From positions 1 to 41,533 of the forward strand of contig CAMKNB010000012.1 in assembly GCA_946414095.1 (NCBI GenBank): 41,533 nucleotides of DNA, in the 5' to 3' direction. Positions 24,087-33,211 of this stretch are shown piece after piece. A program made the translations under genes and the position numbers. Within the stretch, counting starts at the first letter, position 1. Each line of letters opens with the position of its first letter. This DNA comes from an uncultured Mycoplasmatota bacterium. Lineage in GTDB: Bacteria > Bacillota_I > Bacilli_A > RF39 > UBA660. Under the pieces are notes generated by a model. It was not told the DNA's origin. It searched no databases and saw nothing but the letters and a program-made list of their open reading frames with translations.

Positions 24087-27000
24087 ATTTTCTAAATCCT
24101 TAAAGTAATTATATCTCATCTTTGCTTGATTCATATTTTCTTCATATAGTCTTTCATATTCTTCTTCGTTTCTTACTTCTAAATTCTTATACCTAAGTTC
24201 ACTTCTAAATACACTATCATACTCACTAAAATCTGGTTCTTTAGAATCAACTGTTAATTTATCTTCTTCAGGATTATATCTCATAAGTAAGTTATATCCA
24301 ACACGAACTAACAATTTTTGTTCTTCAAGTTGTCCTTTCATACCACCAACTATTCCCTGTTCAATACATGGACTATATGCAATTATTAATGAAGGACCAT
24401 TATGTTCTTTTGCTTCTTTTATAGCTTTTAATGCTTGCATTGGATTAGCTCCCATAGATATTGAAGCAACATAAACGTTTGGTATAGACATAGCTATTCT
24501 AAATAAATCTTTTTTGCTTTCAAGTTTTCCACTTGATGCAAATTCTGCTACACTACCTGTTCTTGTTGATTTTGATTTTTGTCCTCCTGTATTTGAATAA
24601 ACCTCTGTATCAAGAACCATTATATTTATATTTTCATTGCTATGAAGAACATGATCAAGTCCTCCATATCCGATGTCATATGCCCATCCATCTCCACCAA
24701 GTATCCATACATTCCTACTAGGAATATAATCAATTAATTTCTTTAATTCTTCAGGTATTAAACTATTACTTAATTTTTCTTTAATAGCATAAGTTAAATC
24801 ATCATCATCCATATTGTCAATCCACTCTCTAAATGTAGCCTTAACTTCTGGACTAACTTCATCTTTATACTTATACATTAATTTCTTAATTCTTTCACGA
24901 GTTTTCTTATATGACATATGTATTCCAAATCCAAATTCAGCATTATCTTCAAATAATGAATTCATCCATGGAATCTTATATGGTGTTAGTGGTAGAGACC
25001 CTCCATATATTGATGAACATCCTGTTGCATTAGCAATTACCATATTACGTCCATATAATTCAGTTATTAGTTTAATATAAGCAGCTTCTCCACATCCAGC
25101 ACATGCTCCTGAGAATTCAAAATATGGTTTTTCAAAACTAACTCCTTTAACTGTGAATTTGTTAAATGGTGTATTGTTCTCATGATTATTAAATAGATAA
25201 TCACTTACTCTATCAAGTCTTTCATTATAATTTCCTTCTTTTAATGCTTTTTCTCCATTCTTTCCAGGACAAGTACTAATACATAATCCACAACCTGTAC
25301 AATTTGCTTCACTAACACTAATATAGAATTTTTTATCTTTTTCTCCAATACTATCTATTGTTTCAGATTCATCTATTCTAGCATCTATTAATTCATTTTG
25401 AGTTAATGAAAATGGTCTAATACAAGCATGAGGACATACAAATGAACATTGATTACATTCAATACAATTACTTGGTATCCATTTAGGCACTGTTTCAGCT
25501 ACTTTTCTTTTATCACTTGCAGCAGTCCCACCTTCAAATGTACCATCTTTATATTTTTCAAAGTCTGATACCTTTAATAAGTTACCTCTAAGCTTTAATA
25601 TTTCATTTGTAAAATCTGTATCATTTTCTTTACTTTCTATTAACGTAAATATTCTGTTATCTATTTCTTCCAAGAAGAAAGGTGCTTCATCAATAGCCTT
25701 TAAATTATTTTCAACTACTTTTTCACCCTTAGAAGAGTATGTCTTTTGAACTAGTTTTTTAAATTCTTCAACTTCTTTTTTATCATATCCACTTATCTTT
25801 AACATATATAAACACATAATATTATTTATTTTTCCACGAAGTGAATATTTTTCATTTAATTCATCTAAATTAGCAATATAAACTTTTATATTTTTATCTA
25901 CAATATCTTTTTTATTTTCATAACTAATTAATTTATTTAATTCACTATCATCCTTATTACTTGCGATTAATAATTCACCATTTTCTTTAATATCTTTTAA
26001 ACAATGATATCTGCTTAAATAAATGTCTTTTGATACTACTACAAAATCAGGACTTGTTAAAAAATATGGAGCATCTATTTTAGAAGGTCCAACTCTTAAG
26101 TGAGATATTGTAACCCCTCCGCTCTTTTTTGAATCATATTCAAAATATCCTTGAACATATGTATCTTCTTTTTCACCAAGCAATTTCATAAAGTTTTTAC
26201 TAGCCCCAACCATTCCATCAGAACCAAAACCATATACTTTTATTTCTTTATAATCTGTGTCAATTGATATATTTTTTGACTCTAAACTTAGATTAGTTAC
26301 ATCATCAACAATTCCAATTGTAAAATTATTTTTAGGCTTAGAACTAAACATATTATCAAATACAGCATTTATATCTTTTAATGGAACATCCTTTGAAGAA
26401 AGTCCATATCTTCCACCATATATTTTAATTCCTTTATTTTTAAGTGCTTCAACTACATCTAAATATAATGGTTCACCAATACTACCACTTTCTTTTGTTC
26501 TATCTAAAACACTAATAAATCTAACACTACTAGGTAAAACTTTAAGTAAATAATCGCTACTAAAAGGTCTATATAAATGTACAGTTATAACTCCAACTTT
26601 TTTACCATTTTTATTTAAATAATCTACTACTGTTTTAGTAGTATTGCAGACACTACCCATTGCAACAATTACGTGAGTTGCATTTTCATCTCCATAGTAT
26701 TCAAATGGTTTATAATTTTTACCTGATAATTTATTTAATTTTTCCATATTAGAAAAAACTATATCTGGAATTCTATCATAGTATTTATTTCTAACTTCTG
26801 TATTTTGAAAATATACATCTCCAGTTTCAGAAGTACCACGAGTTATCTCTTTTCCTAAGTTTAGTGCTCTATTCTTAAATTCATATACTTTATCATAATC
26901 AACTAGCTTTAATACTTCTTCATCATCTAAAAGTTCTACTTTATTAAGTTCATGACTTGTTCTAAATCCATCAAAGAAATGTAAGAATGGTAAACTACCT

Positions 27001-27482
27001 TCAATAGCAGATAAATGAGCAACTATTGCCATATAATATGCATCTTCAACGCTAGATGACGATAACATACAAAAACCAGTACTACGAGTTGCATATACGT
27101 CTTGATGATCTCCAAAAATTGAAAGAGCATGTGTTGCTAAACTACGAGCAGCTACATGTATTACTCCAGGTAACATTTCTCCCGCCATTTTGTACATTGT
27201 AGGTATCATTAATAAAAGTCCTTGAGATGCGGTAAATGTTGTAGCAAGACTCCCTCCTTGCAAAGCACCATGTGTAACCGCTGCAGCTCCAGCCTCACTT
27301 TGCATTTCAACTACTTTTACAGTATCTTTAAATAGATTTAATTTGCCTGCACTACTCCATTTATCAGTTAGTGTTGCCATAGGACTGGCAGGTGTAATTG
27401 GATATATACCACACACTTCACTAAATAAATAGCTTCCTCTTGCACAAGCTTCATTTCCATCAATAATATAACTCTTCTTCAT
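24078..27482 (-). CDS. nifJ: Pyruvate:ferredoxin (flavodoxin) oxidoreductase
   Basis: This single-chain enzyme oxidises pyruvate to acetyl-CoA and CO2 and passes electrons to ferredoxin, central to anaerobic energy metabolism. All domains are seen in order: the pyruvate-binding domain I (GIYPITPASPMA, VEMQSEAGAAAVTHGA), domain II and the CoA-binding region, the 2x[4Fe-4S] domain with CIECNQCSFVCPHAC (about 672-686) and CTGCGLCISTCPG (about 728-740), the proximal-cluster and TPP domain starting GACAGCGEAAY, and the TPP/Mg motif GDGWAYDIG (about 928-936) with NTGGQKSKST. At 1134 residues it is slightly short but complete. GGTGAT precedes the ATG. Monocistronic with its own terminator. Confidence 0.98.
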   Translation of the reverse strand: MKKSYIIDGNEACARGSYLFSEVCGIYPITPASPMATLTDKWSSAGKLNLFKDTVKVVEMQSEAGAAAVTHGALQGGSLATTFTASQGLLLMIPTMYKMAGEMLPGVIHVAARSLATHALSIFGDHQDVYATRSTGFCMLSSSSVEDAYYMAIVAHLSAIEGSLPFLHFFDGFRTSHELNKVELLDDEEVLKLVDYDKVYEFKNRALNLGKEITRGTSETGDVYFQNTEVRNKYYDRIPDIVFSNMEKLNKLSGKNYKPFEYYGDENATHVIVAMGSVCNTTKTVVDYLNKNGKKVGVITVHLYRPFSSDYLLKVLPSSVRFISVLDRTKESGSIGEPLYLDVVEALKNKGIKIYGGRYGLSSKDVPLKDINAVFDNMFSSKPKNNFTIGIVDDVTNLSLESKNISIDTDYKEIKVYGFGSDGMVGASKNFMKLLGEKEDTYVQGYFEYDSKKSGGVTISHLRVGPSKIDAPYFLTSPDFVVVSKDIYLSRYHCLKDIKENGELLIASNKDDSELNKLISYENKKDIVDKNIKVYIANLDELNEKYSLRGKINNIMCLYMLKISGYDKKEVEEFKKLVQKTYSSKGEKVVENNLKAIDEAPFFLEEIDNRIFTLIESKENDTDFTNEILKLRGNLLKVSDFEKYKDGTFEGGTAASDKRKVAETVPKWIPSNCIECNQCSFVCPHACIRPFSLTQNELIDARIDESETIDSIGEKDKKFYISVSEANCTGCGLCISTCPGKNGEKALKEGNYNERLDRVSDYLFNNHENNTPFNKFTVKGVSFEKPYFEFSGACAGCGEAAYIKLITELYGRNMVIANATGCSSIYGGSLPLTPYKIPWMNSLFEDNAEFGFGIHMSYKKTRERIKKLMYKYKDEVSPEVKATFREWIDNMDDDDLTYAIKEKLSNSLIPEELKKLIDYIPSRNVWILGGDGWAYDIGYGGLDHVLHSNENINIMVLDTEVYSNTGGQKSKSTRTGSVAEFASSGKLESKKDLFRIAMSIPNVYVASISMGANPMQALKAIKEAKEHNGPSLIIAYSPCIEQGIVGGMKGQLEEQKLLVRVGYNLLMRYNPEEDKLTVDSKEPDFSEYDSVFRSELRYKNLEVRNEEEYERLYEENMNQAKMRYNYFKDLENED

Positions 27483-27525
27483 ATCATCACCATTTTAATT
27501 ATATTACATTTTTTTAATAAAAAAA

Positions 27526-27546
27526 AGAGTAAGAAATTCTTACTCT
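27526..27546 (-). terminator. Terminator of the anchored 625-aa protein gene
   Basis: AGAGTAAGAA pairs with TTCTTACTCT across a one-base centre, followed on the minus strand by a T-run. It overlaps the end of the 27545..29422 gene. Confidence 0.75.
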
Positions 27547-29422
27547 AATACATTACTCCTCCCCATTCAACTACAGTAAATCCGTTTCTTTTAAATGGCT
27601 CTAGTTTTTCTTCTCTTATTGGCGTATATCCATCAACTTTCTTAACATGTATTGCCATTCTTAACATTGAATCTGGCTTTGGGCTAATATTAATTTTACT
27701 ATAACTATCTCTCTCTTTAGTAAGTTCAAAGTATACTAAATTATGTTCATTCTTTTCAAGTATTGGTAACCAGTACATAATAAATTCATTACTTTCTCTT
27801 TCAGTTAAACCAATTATACTTAATTTACTTTCTAAAAAATCAATAGCATTTTTACCATTAACATAAAATCCTTCACTAAAATCAACTTTATGATTTAGTT
27901 TTTCTTCCCAATAGAGTCCATAATAATATCTACCATTTTGATCATATAAGTCTCCATTTGTTTTAGCTAGTACATCCCAAGAATTAATATATTTTGGATA
28001 TGTTGTCGTAAGATTTTCTGGCTTATCAAATGTTACTTTCACATTCGTATCTTTTATAGGATATAAATATAATATTGGCTTAGCATAACCTCCAATATAT
28101 GTAGGAATTCTTCCAGTCTCACCTGTCTCAGGAATATAATAATATTCATATCCCCTATCAGTTTCTTTTAAATCTTGTAAAGTCATACCATCACAAGAAT
28201 CATGTTTTGTACAATACTTGAATACTTCATCAGCAGTTATATTTTCTTCTACTACCATATATATTCCATTTTTACCATTTTCTGTATACCAACCAGAAAG
28301 TCCAGTATGATAATATTTATTTTTATTCCAATTAGTTATTTCAGTAGTCTTTTCATCTATAGTTGTAACAATCAACTTATTATTTTCAATTGCTATAATA
28401 TATTCTCCACATACTTGTAATAAATCTTTATATTCTTTACTTGTTTTTACTTTTTTACCATCATTATTATATACATCTACTACATTGTTATTTAAAATAT
28501 ACAATTCTCCTGAATCAGCAATTGATGCTTCAATATAATCATCAGTTCTAATAATAGTTTTTAAAGAACTAGTATATATTTCTTTAATTATCTCATCAGC
28601 TTCATATTCTGCTAAATATAAATATTCACCATTTTTATTTTCTAATACACCATAATTAATTCCAGTATAATAATCTTCTTCATTAGGTTCGTTTTTATAA
28701 CTCATTATTACTTTTTCATTTGTTGCACTTAATAAATATGCATCAGTTGTTACTGTTTCAGGATATTCTTCATCTTCATCTATAGTTTTCTCTCTACCTG
28801 CTGTTAAATATTTTTTTGATAATAATTCTAAATATTCATATTTTCTATTATATAATACTTTATTTTCAGTTACTGAAAAATAAGACGGATTATCTTTTTC
28901 ACTTTCATGATAAACAATGCCTATAAATTCATCAGTAACATAATCTACGCCAAATACATATGAATAAAATTTAGAACTAATATTTATTACATAAGATAAT
29001 TTTGTTTCATCATTATACACTTTAATTTTATTATTATCTCTATAAAAAAGGTATTTACCTTTATAATAATCTAATATATCAATATCTTTATTTTCGACCT
29101 TTATTTCAACTTTATCTTGACTAGTACAATCATCATCATAAACGCAAAATTCATTATCTTGTTTATAAAAAGTTTCAGTATTTTTATATTTAGTAGTATC
29201 TTCCTTAGTTAAACTGCTATAAACAGTTTCAATAATATTACCATTTTCATCTCTAATAACTTCATTTTCTTTGTGATTAAACAAATCCATTATTTTATCT
29301 TTTTCAATGTATAATATAACACCAAGCAAAATAATAATTAATAATATTAATATTCCTATTAATATACTATTTGTTTTTTCTTTAGTAGTATCTTCTATCT
29401 CTTCTTTTTTACTTTTCTTCAT
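27545..29422 (-). CDS. Membrane-anchored large extracytoplasmic protein with conserved C-terminal domain
   Basis: A 625-residue protein with a charged N-terminus, a single membrane helix (about 20-41) and a large external part. Residues about 100-440 are repeated short strands separated by turns, with a Cys pair (CVYDDDCTSQD), looking like a beta-propeller or stacked repeats. The last about 180 residues form a distinct domain opening AKPILYLYPIKDTNV and ending RNGFTVVEWGG. I have seen this KPxxYLYP...EWGG pattern in uncharacterised bacterial proteins, but no function is known to me. AGGTAGGTG precedes the ATG. It lies downstream of the small secreted protein gene and ends in its own terminator. 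Confidence 0.75.
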   Translation of the reverse strand: MKKSKKEEIEDTTKEKTNSILIGILILLIIILLGVILYIEKDKIMDLFNHKENEVIRDENGNIIETVYSSLTKEDTTKYKNTETFYKQDNEFCVYDDDCTSQDKVEIKVENKDIDILDYYKGKYLFYRDNNKIKVYNDETKLSYVINISSKFYSYVFGVDYVTDEFIGIVYHESEKDNPSYFSVTENKVLYNRKYEYLELLSKKYLTAGREKTIDEDEEYPETVTTDAYLLSATNEKVIMSYKNEPNEEDYYTGINYGVLENKNGEYLYLAEYEADEIIKEIYTSSLKTIIRTDDYIEASIADSGELYILNNNVVDVYNNDGKKVKTSKEYKDLLQVCGEYIIAIENNKLIVTTIDEKTTEITNWNKNKYYHTGLSGWYTENGKNGIYMVVEENITADEVFKYCTKHDSCDGMTLQDLKETDRGYEYYYIPETGETGRIPTYIGGYAKPILYLYPIKDTNVKVTFDKPENLTTTYPKYINSWDVLAKTNGDLYDQNGRYYYGLYWEEKLNHKVDFSEGFYVNGKNAIDFLESKLSIIGLTERESNEFIMYWLPILEKNEHNLVYFELTKERDSYSKINISPKPDSMLRMAIHVKKVDGYTPIREEKLEPFKRNGFTVVEWGGVMY

Positions 29423-29465
29423 TACAACACACCTACCTATGGTAATTATATCATAAAAATAATAA

Positions 29466-29858
29466 TTAATAAACGCTAATAATCTTTTCTAATTTTATTA
29501 ATTCAATATTTTGAGAAACTATATTTATTCCATCAATATTTATCCCATTATTTTCATAATAAACCTTTTCATATAAACTTTTATCTTTAGAATATAATCT
29601 TACTAATTCATCTATATTTCTTGCATAATATTTTTTATCATCAATAATATAGCTTAATACTCTAATATTTAGATTATTTAACACTTCTTCTAATTCGATA
29701 CTATTAGCATTATTAAAATAAACTGTGTAATGATTTTCTTCATATATATTATTTCTATCATAAAAAAGATTCTTATTACTATTTGAATCAACTTCTAAAG
29801 TATTAAATAAAAAAAATATGCAAAAAAACAAAAGTATCTTTTTTATAATAATCACCAT
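29466..29858 (-). CDS. Small secreted hypothetical protein (start uncertain)
   Basis: A 130-residue protein from ATG 29858, with an N-terminal hydrophobic segment (KKILLFFCIFFLFNT) like a signal peptide. The rest is about 105 residues of charged alpha/beta sequence. No ribosome binding site precedes ATG 29858. Instead GGTGAT, this genome's usual site, lies inside the first codons, and the next in-frame codons are ATT (29849-29847) and ATA (29846-29844), after which the protein would read as a textbook MKKI-type signal peptide. An ATT or ATA start is therefore possible. It precedes the 625-residue anchored protein by 43 bp. Confidence 0.55.
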   Translation of the reverse strand: MVIIIKKILLFFCIFFLFNTLEVDSNSNKNLFYDRNNIYEENHYTVYFNNANSIELEEVLNNLNIRVLSYIIDDKKYYARNIDELVRLYSKDKSLYEKVYYENNGINIDGINIVSQNIELIKLEKIISVY

Positions 29859-29899
29859 TATTATTATGACAATTTTTTTATTAAAAAAATAACCAATTA

Positions 29900-29928
29900 T
29901 TGGTATTTTCTTTTTATTTTGTTATAAT
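29900..29928 (+). promoter_or_regulatory. Promoter of the ureohydrolase gene
   Basis: TTGGTA (29900-29905), 17 nt, TATAAT (29923-29928). Initiation near 29935 leaves a very short leader; the AAGGTGA ribosome binding site at 29934-29940 would sit at or near the 5' end. Confidence 0.7.
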
Positions 29929-29946
29929 TGTTGAAGGTGACTTAAA

Positions 29947-30774
29947 ATGAAAGCAAAATATATAGGATTTCCTATTAAAGATGGATGCCATATTAATGGA
30001 GCTGATTTGGGAATTAAAATAATAAATGAAAAATATAAATTAGATACTATTATTGAAATAGTTCCTAATAATATAGATGTTAATTGTGTAGTAGAAAATG
30101 ATTCTAAACTTGCTAGTTGTGTAAGCAATTATCAAAAAGAAGGATATTTGCCTGTCACAATTGGAGGAGATCACTCTTTAGCAATAGGAAGTATAGCTGG
30201 TTCTAGTGAAAATAATGAAAATCTAGGAGTTATTTGGTTAGATACGCATCCCGATATTAATACAAATTTAACAACTACTACATTTCATGTTCATGGTTAT
30301 CCACTAGCAGCTTCAATGGGATTTGGACTTAATGAACTTGTTAATTTACATCAACATAAAGTTAAAGTGAATTATAAAAATGTAGTATTATTTGGTATAA
30401 ATGATATAGATGATCCAGAACAAGAATTAATAAATAAATACAATATTAAAGCTTTTACACTAGACTATATAAATGAAGTTGGTGTTCAAAAATGTATAGA
30501 AGAAGCTATTAATTATTTAAATAGCAAAACAAATAACATACACTTAAGTTTTGATATTGACTCAATAAACAAAAAAGAATGTCCTGGAGTTAATCTTCCT
30601 AATAGATGGGAAAATGGACTTAAAAAAGATGATGCTATTAAAGCTTTTAGTGAATTTTATAATAAGCTAAACGTTGTATCTTTAGATATTGTTGAATATA
30701 ATCCACTACATGATAAAGATAATAAATCACTAAATATAATACTAGAAGCAATAAATATTATTAATGAAAAATAA
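29947..30774 (+). CDS. Arginase/agmatinase-family ureohydrolase, atypical substrate loop
   Basis: Ureohydrolases use two Mn ions to split guanidino groups. The metal ligands all appear: His76 (GGDHS), Asp99, His101 and Asp103 (WLDTHPDIN), and Asp203/Asp205 (SFDIDS). The proton-shuttle-type His116 (HVHG) and Glu250 (DIVEYNP) are also kept. The substrate loop differs from classical arginase: the Ser-Gly-Asn that reads the amino-acid end (arginase 137-139) is here Thr112-Phe113-His114. The substrate may therefore not be arginine. Length 275 is slightly short. Monocistronic, with a TTGGTA/TATAAT promoter and AAGGTGA site. It precedes, but is not obviously co-regulated with, the purine permease. 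Confidence 0.85.
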   Translation: MKAKYIGFPIKDGCHINGADLGIKIINEKYKLDTIIEIVPNNIDVNCVVENDSKLASCVSNYQKEGYLPVTIGGDHSLAIGSIAGSSENNENLGVIWLDTHPDINTNLTTTTFHVHGYPLAASMGFGLNELVNLHQHKVKVNYKNVVLFGINDIDDPEQELINKYNIKAFTLDYINEVGVQKCIEEAINYLNSKTNNIHLSFDIDSINKKECPGVNLPNRWENGLKKDDAIKAFSEFYNKLNVVSLDIVEYNPLHDKDNKSLNIILEAINIINEK

Positions 30775-30775
30775 C

Positions 30776-30804
30776 TTGATTTTTATAAAATAATATGTAA
30801 TAAT
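30776..30804 (+). promoter_or_regulatory. Probable promoter of the riboswitch-permease transcript
   Basis: TTGATT (30776-30781), about 16-17 nt, then TAATAA (30798-30803) with an upstream TG. It starts immediately after the ureohydrolase stop codon, about 20 nt before the riboswitch P1 helix. Confidence 0.5.
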
Positions 30805-30821
30805 TTATGTGGAAAATATGA

Positions 30822-30892
30822 AAGTCATATATGCTTAAAAATATGGTTTAAGCGTTTCTACCAATTCACCATAAATGAATGGACTATGACCT
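30822..30892 (+). ncRNA. Purine riboswitch, guanine/hypoxanthine class
   Basis: The three-way junction is clear. P1: GTCATA (30824-30829) with TATGAC (30885-30890). P2: GCTTAAA/TTTAAGC (30833-30839, 30847-30853) with an AATATGG loop. J2/3 TTTCTACC (30855-30862). P3: ATTCA/TGAAT (30864-30868, 30876-30880) with loop CCATAAA. The specificity position in GACTATG is C, as in guanine-type (xpt) aptamers; adenine-type ones have GATTATG. Downstream, CATAGTC (30912-30918) can pair with GACTATG (30882-30888), an antiterminator that competes with P1. Binding of guanine or hypoxanthine should favour the terminator and switch the permease off. Confidence 0.95.
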
Positions 30893-30917
30893 CACGTAAT
30901 TTCTTCTAGAACATAGT

Positions 30918-30944
30918 CTTACATGATGAATGTAAGCTTTTTTT
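30918..30944 (+). terminator. Riboswitch-controlled terminator
   Basis: CTTACAT (30918-30924) pairs with ATGTAAG (30930-30936), loop GATGA, followed by a T-run (30938-30944). Its 5' arm begins where the CATAGTC antiterminator strand ends, so the two structures exclude each other. Confidence 0.85.
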
Positions 30945-30967
30945 ATTTTCTAGAAAGGTGTGTTTTT

Positions 30968-32476
30968 GTGAAAAGCAAAAAAAGAAATGGCAAATTGGAT
31001 TCTTTCTTTGGCATTACTGAAAGAGGTTCAAATAAAAGAATCGAAATATTTGCCGGAATAACAACATTTCTTGCTATGGCTTATATCTTGATAGTAAATC
31101 CTAATAATATCCTTTGGGGAGGAACAGCAGATCCTAGATTCTCTTCAGTGTTTATTGCTACTGCCCTAGGAGCATTTATTGGAACGCTTCTTATGGCTTT
31201 ACTTGCAAAAATGCCTTTAGCTCAAGCACCAGGTATGGGGCTAAATGCAATGGTTGGTACAATCGTTGGTGGTGCGATGGGATTTAGTTACTCTTATGGT
31301 AATGCAATGATGCTTGTATTCATAAGTGGAATTATATTCTTACTTTTATCTTTCATACCATGTGGAAGAAACAAAAAAACAGGAGAACTTATTTCACTAA
31401 GAGAAAAAATATTTGATGGGATGCCTAAAGCAATAAAAACAAGTATTTCAGTAGGTATTGGTTTATTTATTGCATTCATTGGTCTTCAAAATGCACATAT
31501 TATTACAGCTAATCAATTTACACTACTTCAACTAATTGATTTTAATAATCCTGAATTATGGCATAAAGGTGGAGAAGCATGCATGGCAATAGTTGCTCTA
31601 TTTGGTCTTTTAGTTATTGGAGTATTATCTCACTACAAAGTTAAAGGATCTGTAATTATTGGTATTATTTCTGCAACTATTTTAGCTATTCCACTCGGAG
31701 TTGCTAATACGCAAGTATTAACTGGCAATATTCCAGGTATCAGTTGGAAATTTTGGGAAAATATATCTAGTTTCTTTAGCGGAGATAACACAGTATTCTT
31801 GTCACTATTTAAAGGCGGATTGACTCTTCCAGAAGGAGCACTTCTTACTTCAATTATGTTAATTATCACATTTGCTATGATTGATATGTTTGATACTATG
31901 GGAACAGTTGTTGGATGTTGCTCTAATGCTAAACTTTTAGATGAAGATGGAAAACCAATTAATTATGGAAAAATGATGTATGCTGACAGTATTGCCACTA
32001 TTACTGGTTCATTATTTGGTACAAGTACTGTTACTACATTTGTTGAAAGTGGTACAGGTGTTGCTGAAGGAGGCAAAACTGGTTTAACAGCTCTTACAAC
32101 TGCAATATTATTTTTACTTTCAATATTCTTACTTCCATTATTTGCATTTATCCCATCTGCTGCTGCAGCTAGTGCATTAATATATGTTGGTGTACTTATG
32201 ATGAGTAATGTAGTTAATGTAGATTTCAAAAATATTAAAAATTCAATACCTGCATTTATGACAATAATCACAATGGTTCTTGCTTATTCAATTACTAAAG
32301 GAATTGGAATGGGAATAATATCTTATGTAGTAATTGATGCAGTCATATATTTTACAGATTTAATTAGTTACAAACTAGGTAATACAAGAGTAAAGCCTCA
32401 TTCTGAAATTACACTTGTAACAATAATTATATTTATATTATTCTTAATTTATTTCTTAGTTCCAACAGTACTTTAA
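30968..32476 (+). CDS. pbuG: NCS2/AzgA-family guanine-hypoxanthine permease
   Basis: A proton-coupled purine importer in the inner membrane. About 12-14 hydrophobic segments are seen. Family blocks are LDSFFGITERGSNKRIEIFAGITTFLAMAYILIVNP near the N-terminus, the LAQAPGMGLNAMVG helix-break motif, and the FDTMGTVVG and GTSTVTTFVESGTGVAEGGKTG motifs that line the substrate site. The start is GTG 30968, preceded by AAAGGTG; longer frames begin inside the terminator hairpin and were rejected. From GTG the protein is 502 residues. The guanine riboswitch upstream supports the substrate class. A bidirectional terminator follows. Confidence 0.94.
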   Translation: MKSKKRNGKLDSFFGITERGSNKRIEIFAGITTFLAMAYILIVNPNNILWGGTADPRFSSVFIATALGAFIGTLLMALLAKMPLAQAPGMGLNAMVGTIVGGAMGFSYSYGNAMMLVFISGIIFLLLSFIPCGRNKKTGELISLREKIFDGMPKAIKTSISVGIGLFIAFIGLQNAHIITANQFTLLQLIDFNNPELWHKGGEACMAIVALFGLLVIGVLSHYKVKGSVIIGIISATILAIPLGVANTQVLTGNIPGISWKFWENISSFFSGDNTVFLSLFKGGLTLPEGALLTSIMLIITFAMIDMFDTMGTVVGCCSNAKLLDEDGKPINYGKMMYADSIATITGSLFGTSTVTTFVESGTGVAEGGKTGLTALTTAILFLLSIFLLPLFAFIPSAAAASALIYVGVLMMSNVVNVDFKNIKNSIPAFMTIITMVLAYSITKGIGMGIISYVVIDAVIYFTDLISYKLGNTRVKPHSEITLVTIIIFILFLIYFLVPTVL

Positions 32477-32484
32477 GAACAAAC

Positions 32485-32508
32485 AAAAAACTCCTTTTGG
32501 AGTTTTTT
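32485..32508. terminator. Bidirectional terminator between permease and thioredoxin-like genes
   Basis: AAAAAACTCC pairs with GGAGTTTTTT (loop TTTT); U-runs result on both strands. It serves the converging permease (+) and thioredoxin-like lipoprotein (-). Confidence 0.85.
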
Positions 32509-32515
32509 ATTTGTC

Positions 32516-33211
32516 TTAACATGCTTCATCGCAACTATTTAGAGATACAAATACTGGTTCTAATACTTTTTTAAAAGCTTCTTTAGTATCTTTTATCATC
32601 TCATCTGTTAAATCCATATAACCATCTGTTTGTAATGGACTAATACCTGTTTCTAGTTCATTTACTTCTCCATTTATTATTCCTACAATATTTGGAGCAT
32701 AAATTCTTTTTTCATTAGTATTAATAGTTTTACCATCAATATTTAATGTATACTCTGATAACTTACTATCAAGTAAAGTTAATAACTTATTATATCCATC
32801 AGTTCCATTATTCGTTCTTACTAAAGAGCCATCTTTCATTTCATATTTATCTCTTATATTTAATACATCTACATAATATATTTTTTTAATTCCAGTACTA
32901 GCAGCAGTACTAATTAATGTTTCTAATACGCTTCTACACCAAGGACAACTTGCAAATCCAAAATATACAACAAACGTTTCTTTGTTATTTATTTTTTCAA
33001 CTATTTCATCTTCAGTTGCATATATAAATGGATTATCATCACTAATAGATATTGTTCTTATTTCTTTTCCATTAGAATTTGTTGTGCCATTTAAGCTTTC
33101 ATATTCTTCTTTAAACTTATAAGCATCAGTACTTTTATCTTTACATCCAGTTACTAAAAAGATTGCAAATACCATTATTATTAATAAAAAAAGTTTATTT
33201 CTTTTTTGCAT
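32516..33211 (-). CDS. Thioredoxin-like lipoprotein with CPWC motif
   Basis: A 231-residue envelope protein: signal peptide with lipobox VTGC (Cys23), then a linker and a thioredoxin-fold domain. FVVYFGFASCPWC carries the active-site pair Cys89/Cys92. The later ANPNIVGIINGE-like strand (YAPNIVGIINGEV) has an Ile/Val-Pro-free version of the usual cis-Pro region. The C-terminus ends SCDEAC, a second Cys pair. It may oxidise, reduce or isomerise disulfides on the outer face of the membrane; bacteriocin-accessory thioredoxins are similar. It overlaps the upstream thioredoxin-like gene by 17 bp, implying coupled translation and shared function. Confidence 0.82.
   Translation of the reverse strand: MQKRNKLFLLIIMVFAIFLVTGCKDKSTDAYKFKEEYESLNGTTNSNGKEIRTISISDDNPFIYATEDEIVEKINNKETFVVYFGFASCPWCRSVLETLISTAASTGIKKIYYVDVLNIRDKYEMKDGSLVRTNNGTDGYNKLLTLLDSKLSEYTLNIDGKTINTNEKRIYAPNIVGIINGEVNELETGISPLQTDGYMDLTDEMIKDTKEAFKKVLEPVFVSLNSCDEAC

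Noticed and set aside
31294..32271. Minus-strand frames inside the purine permease gene
   Set aside because: Antisense to a well-supported permease; no start signals.
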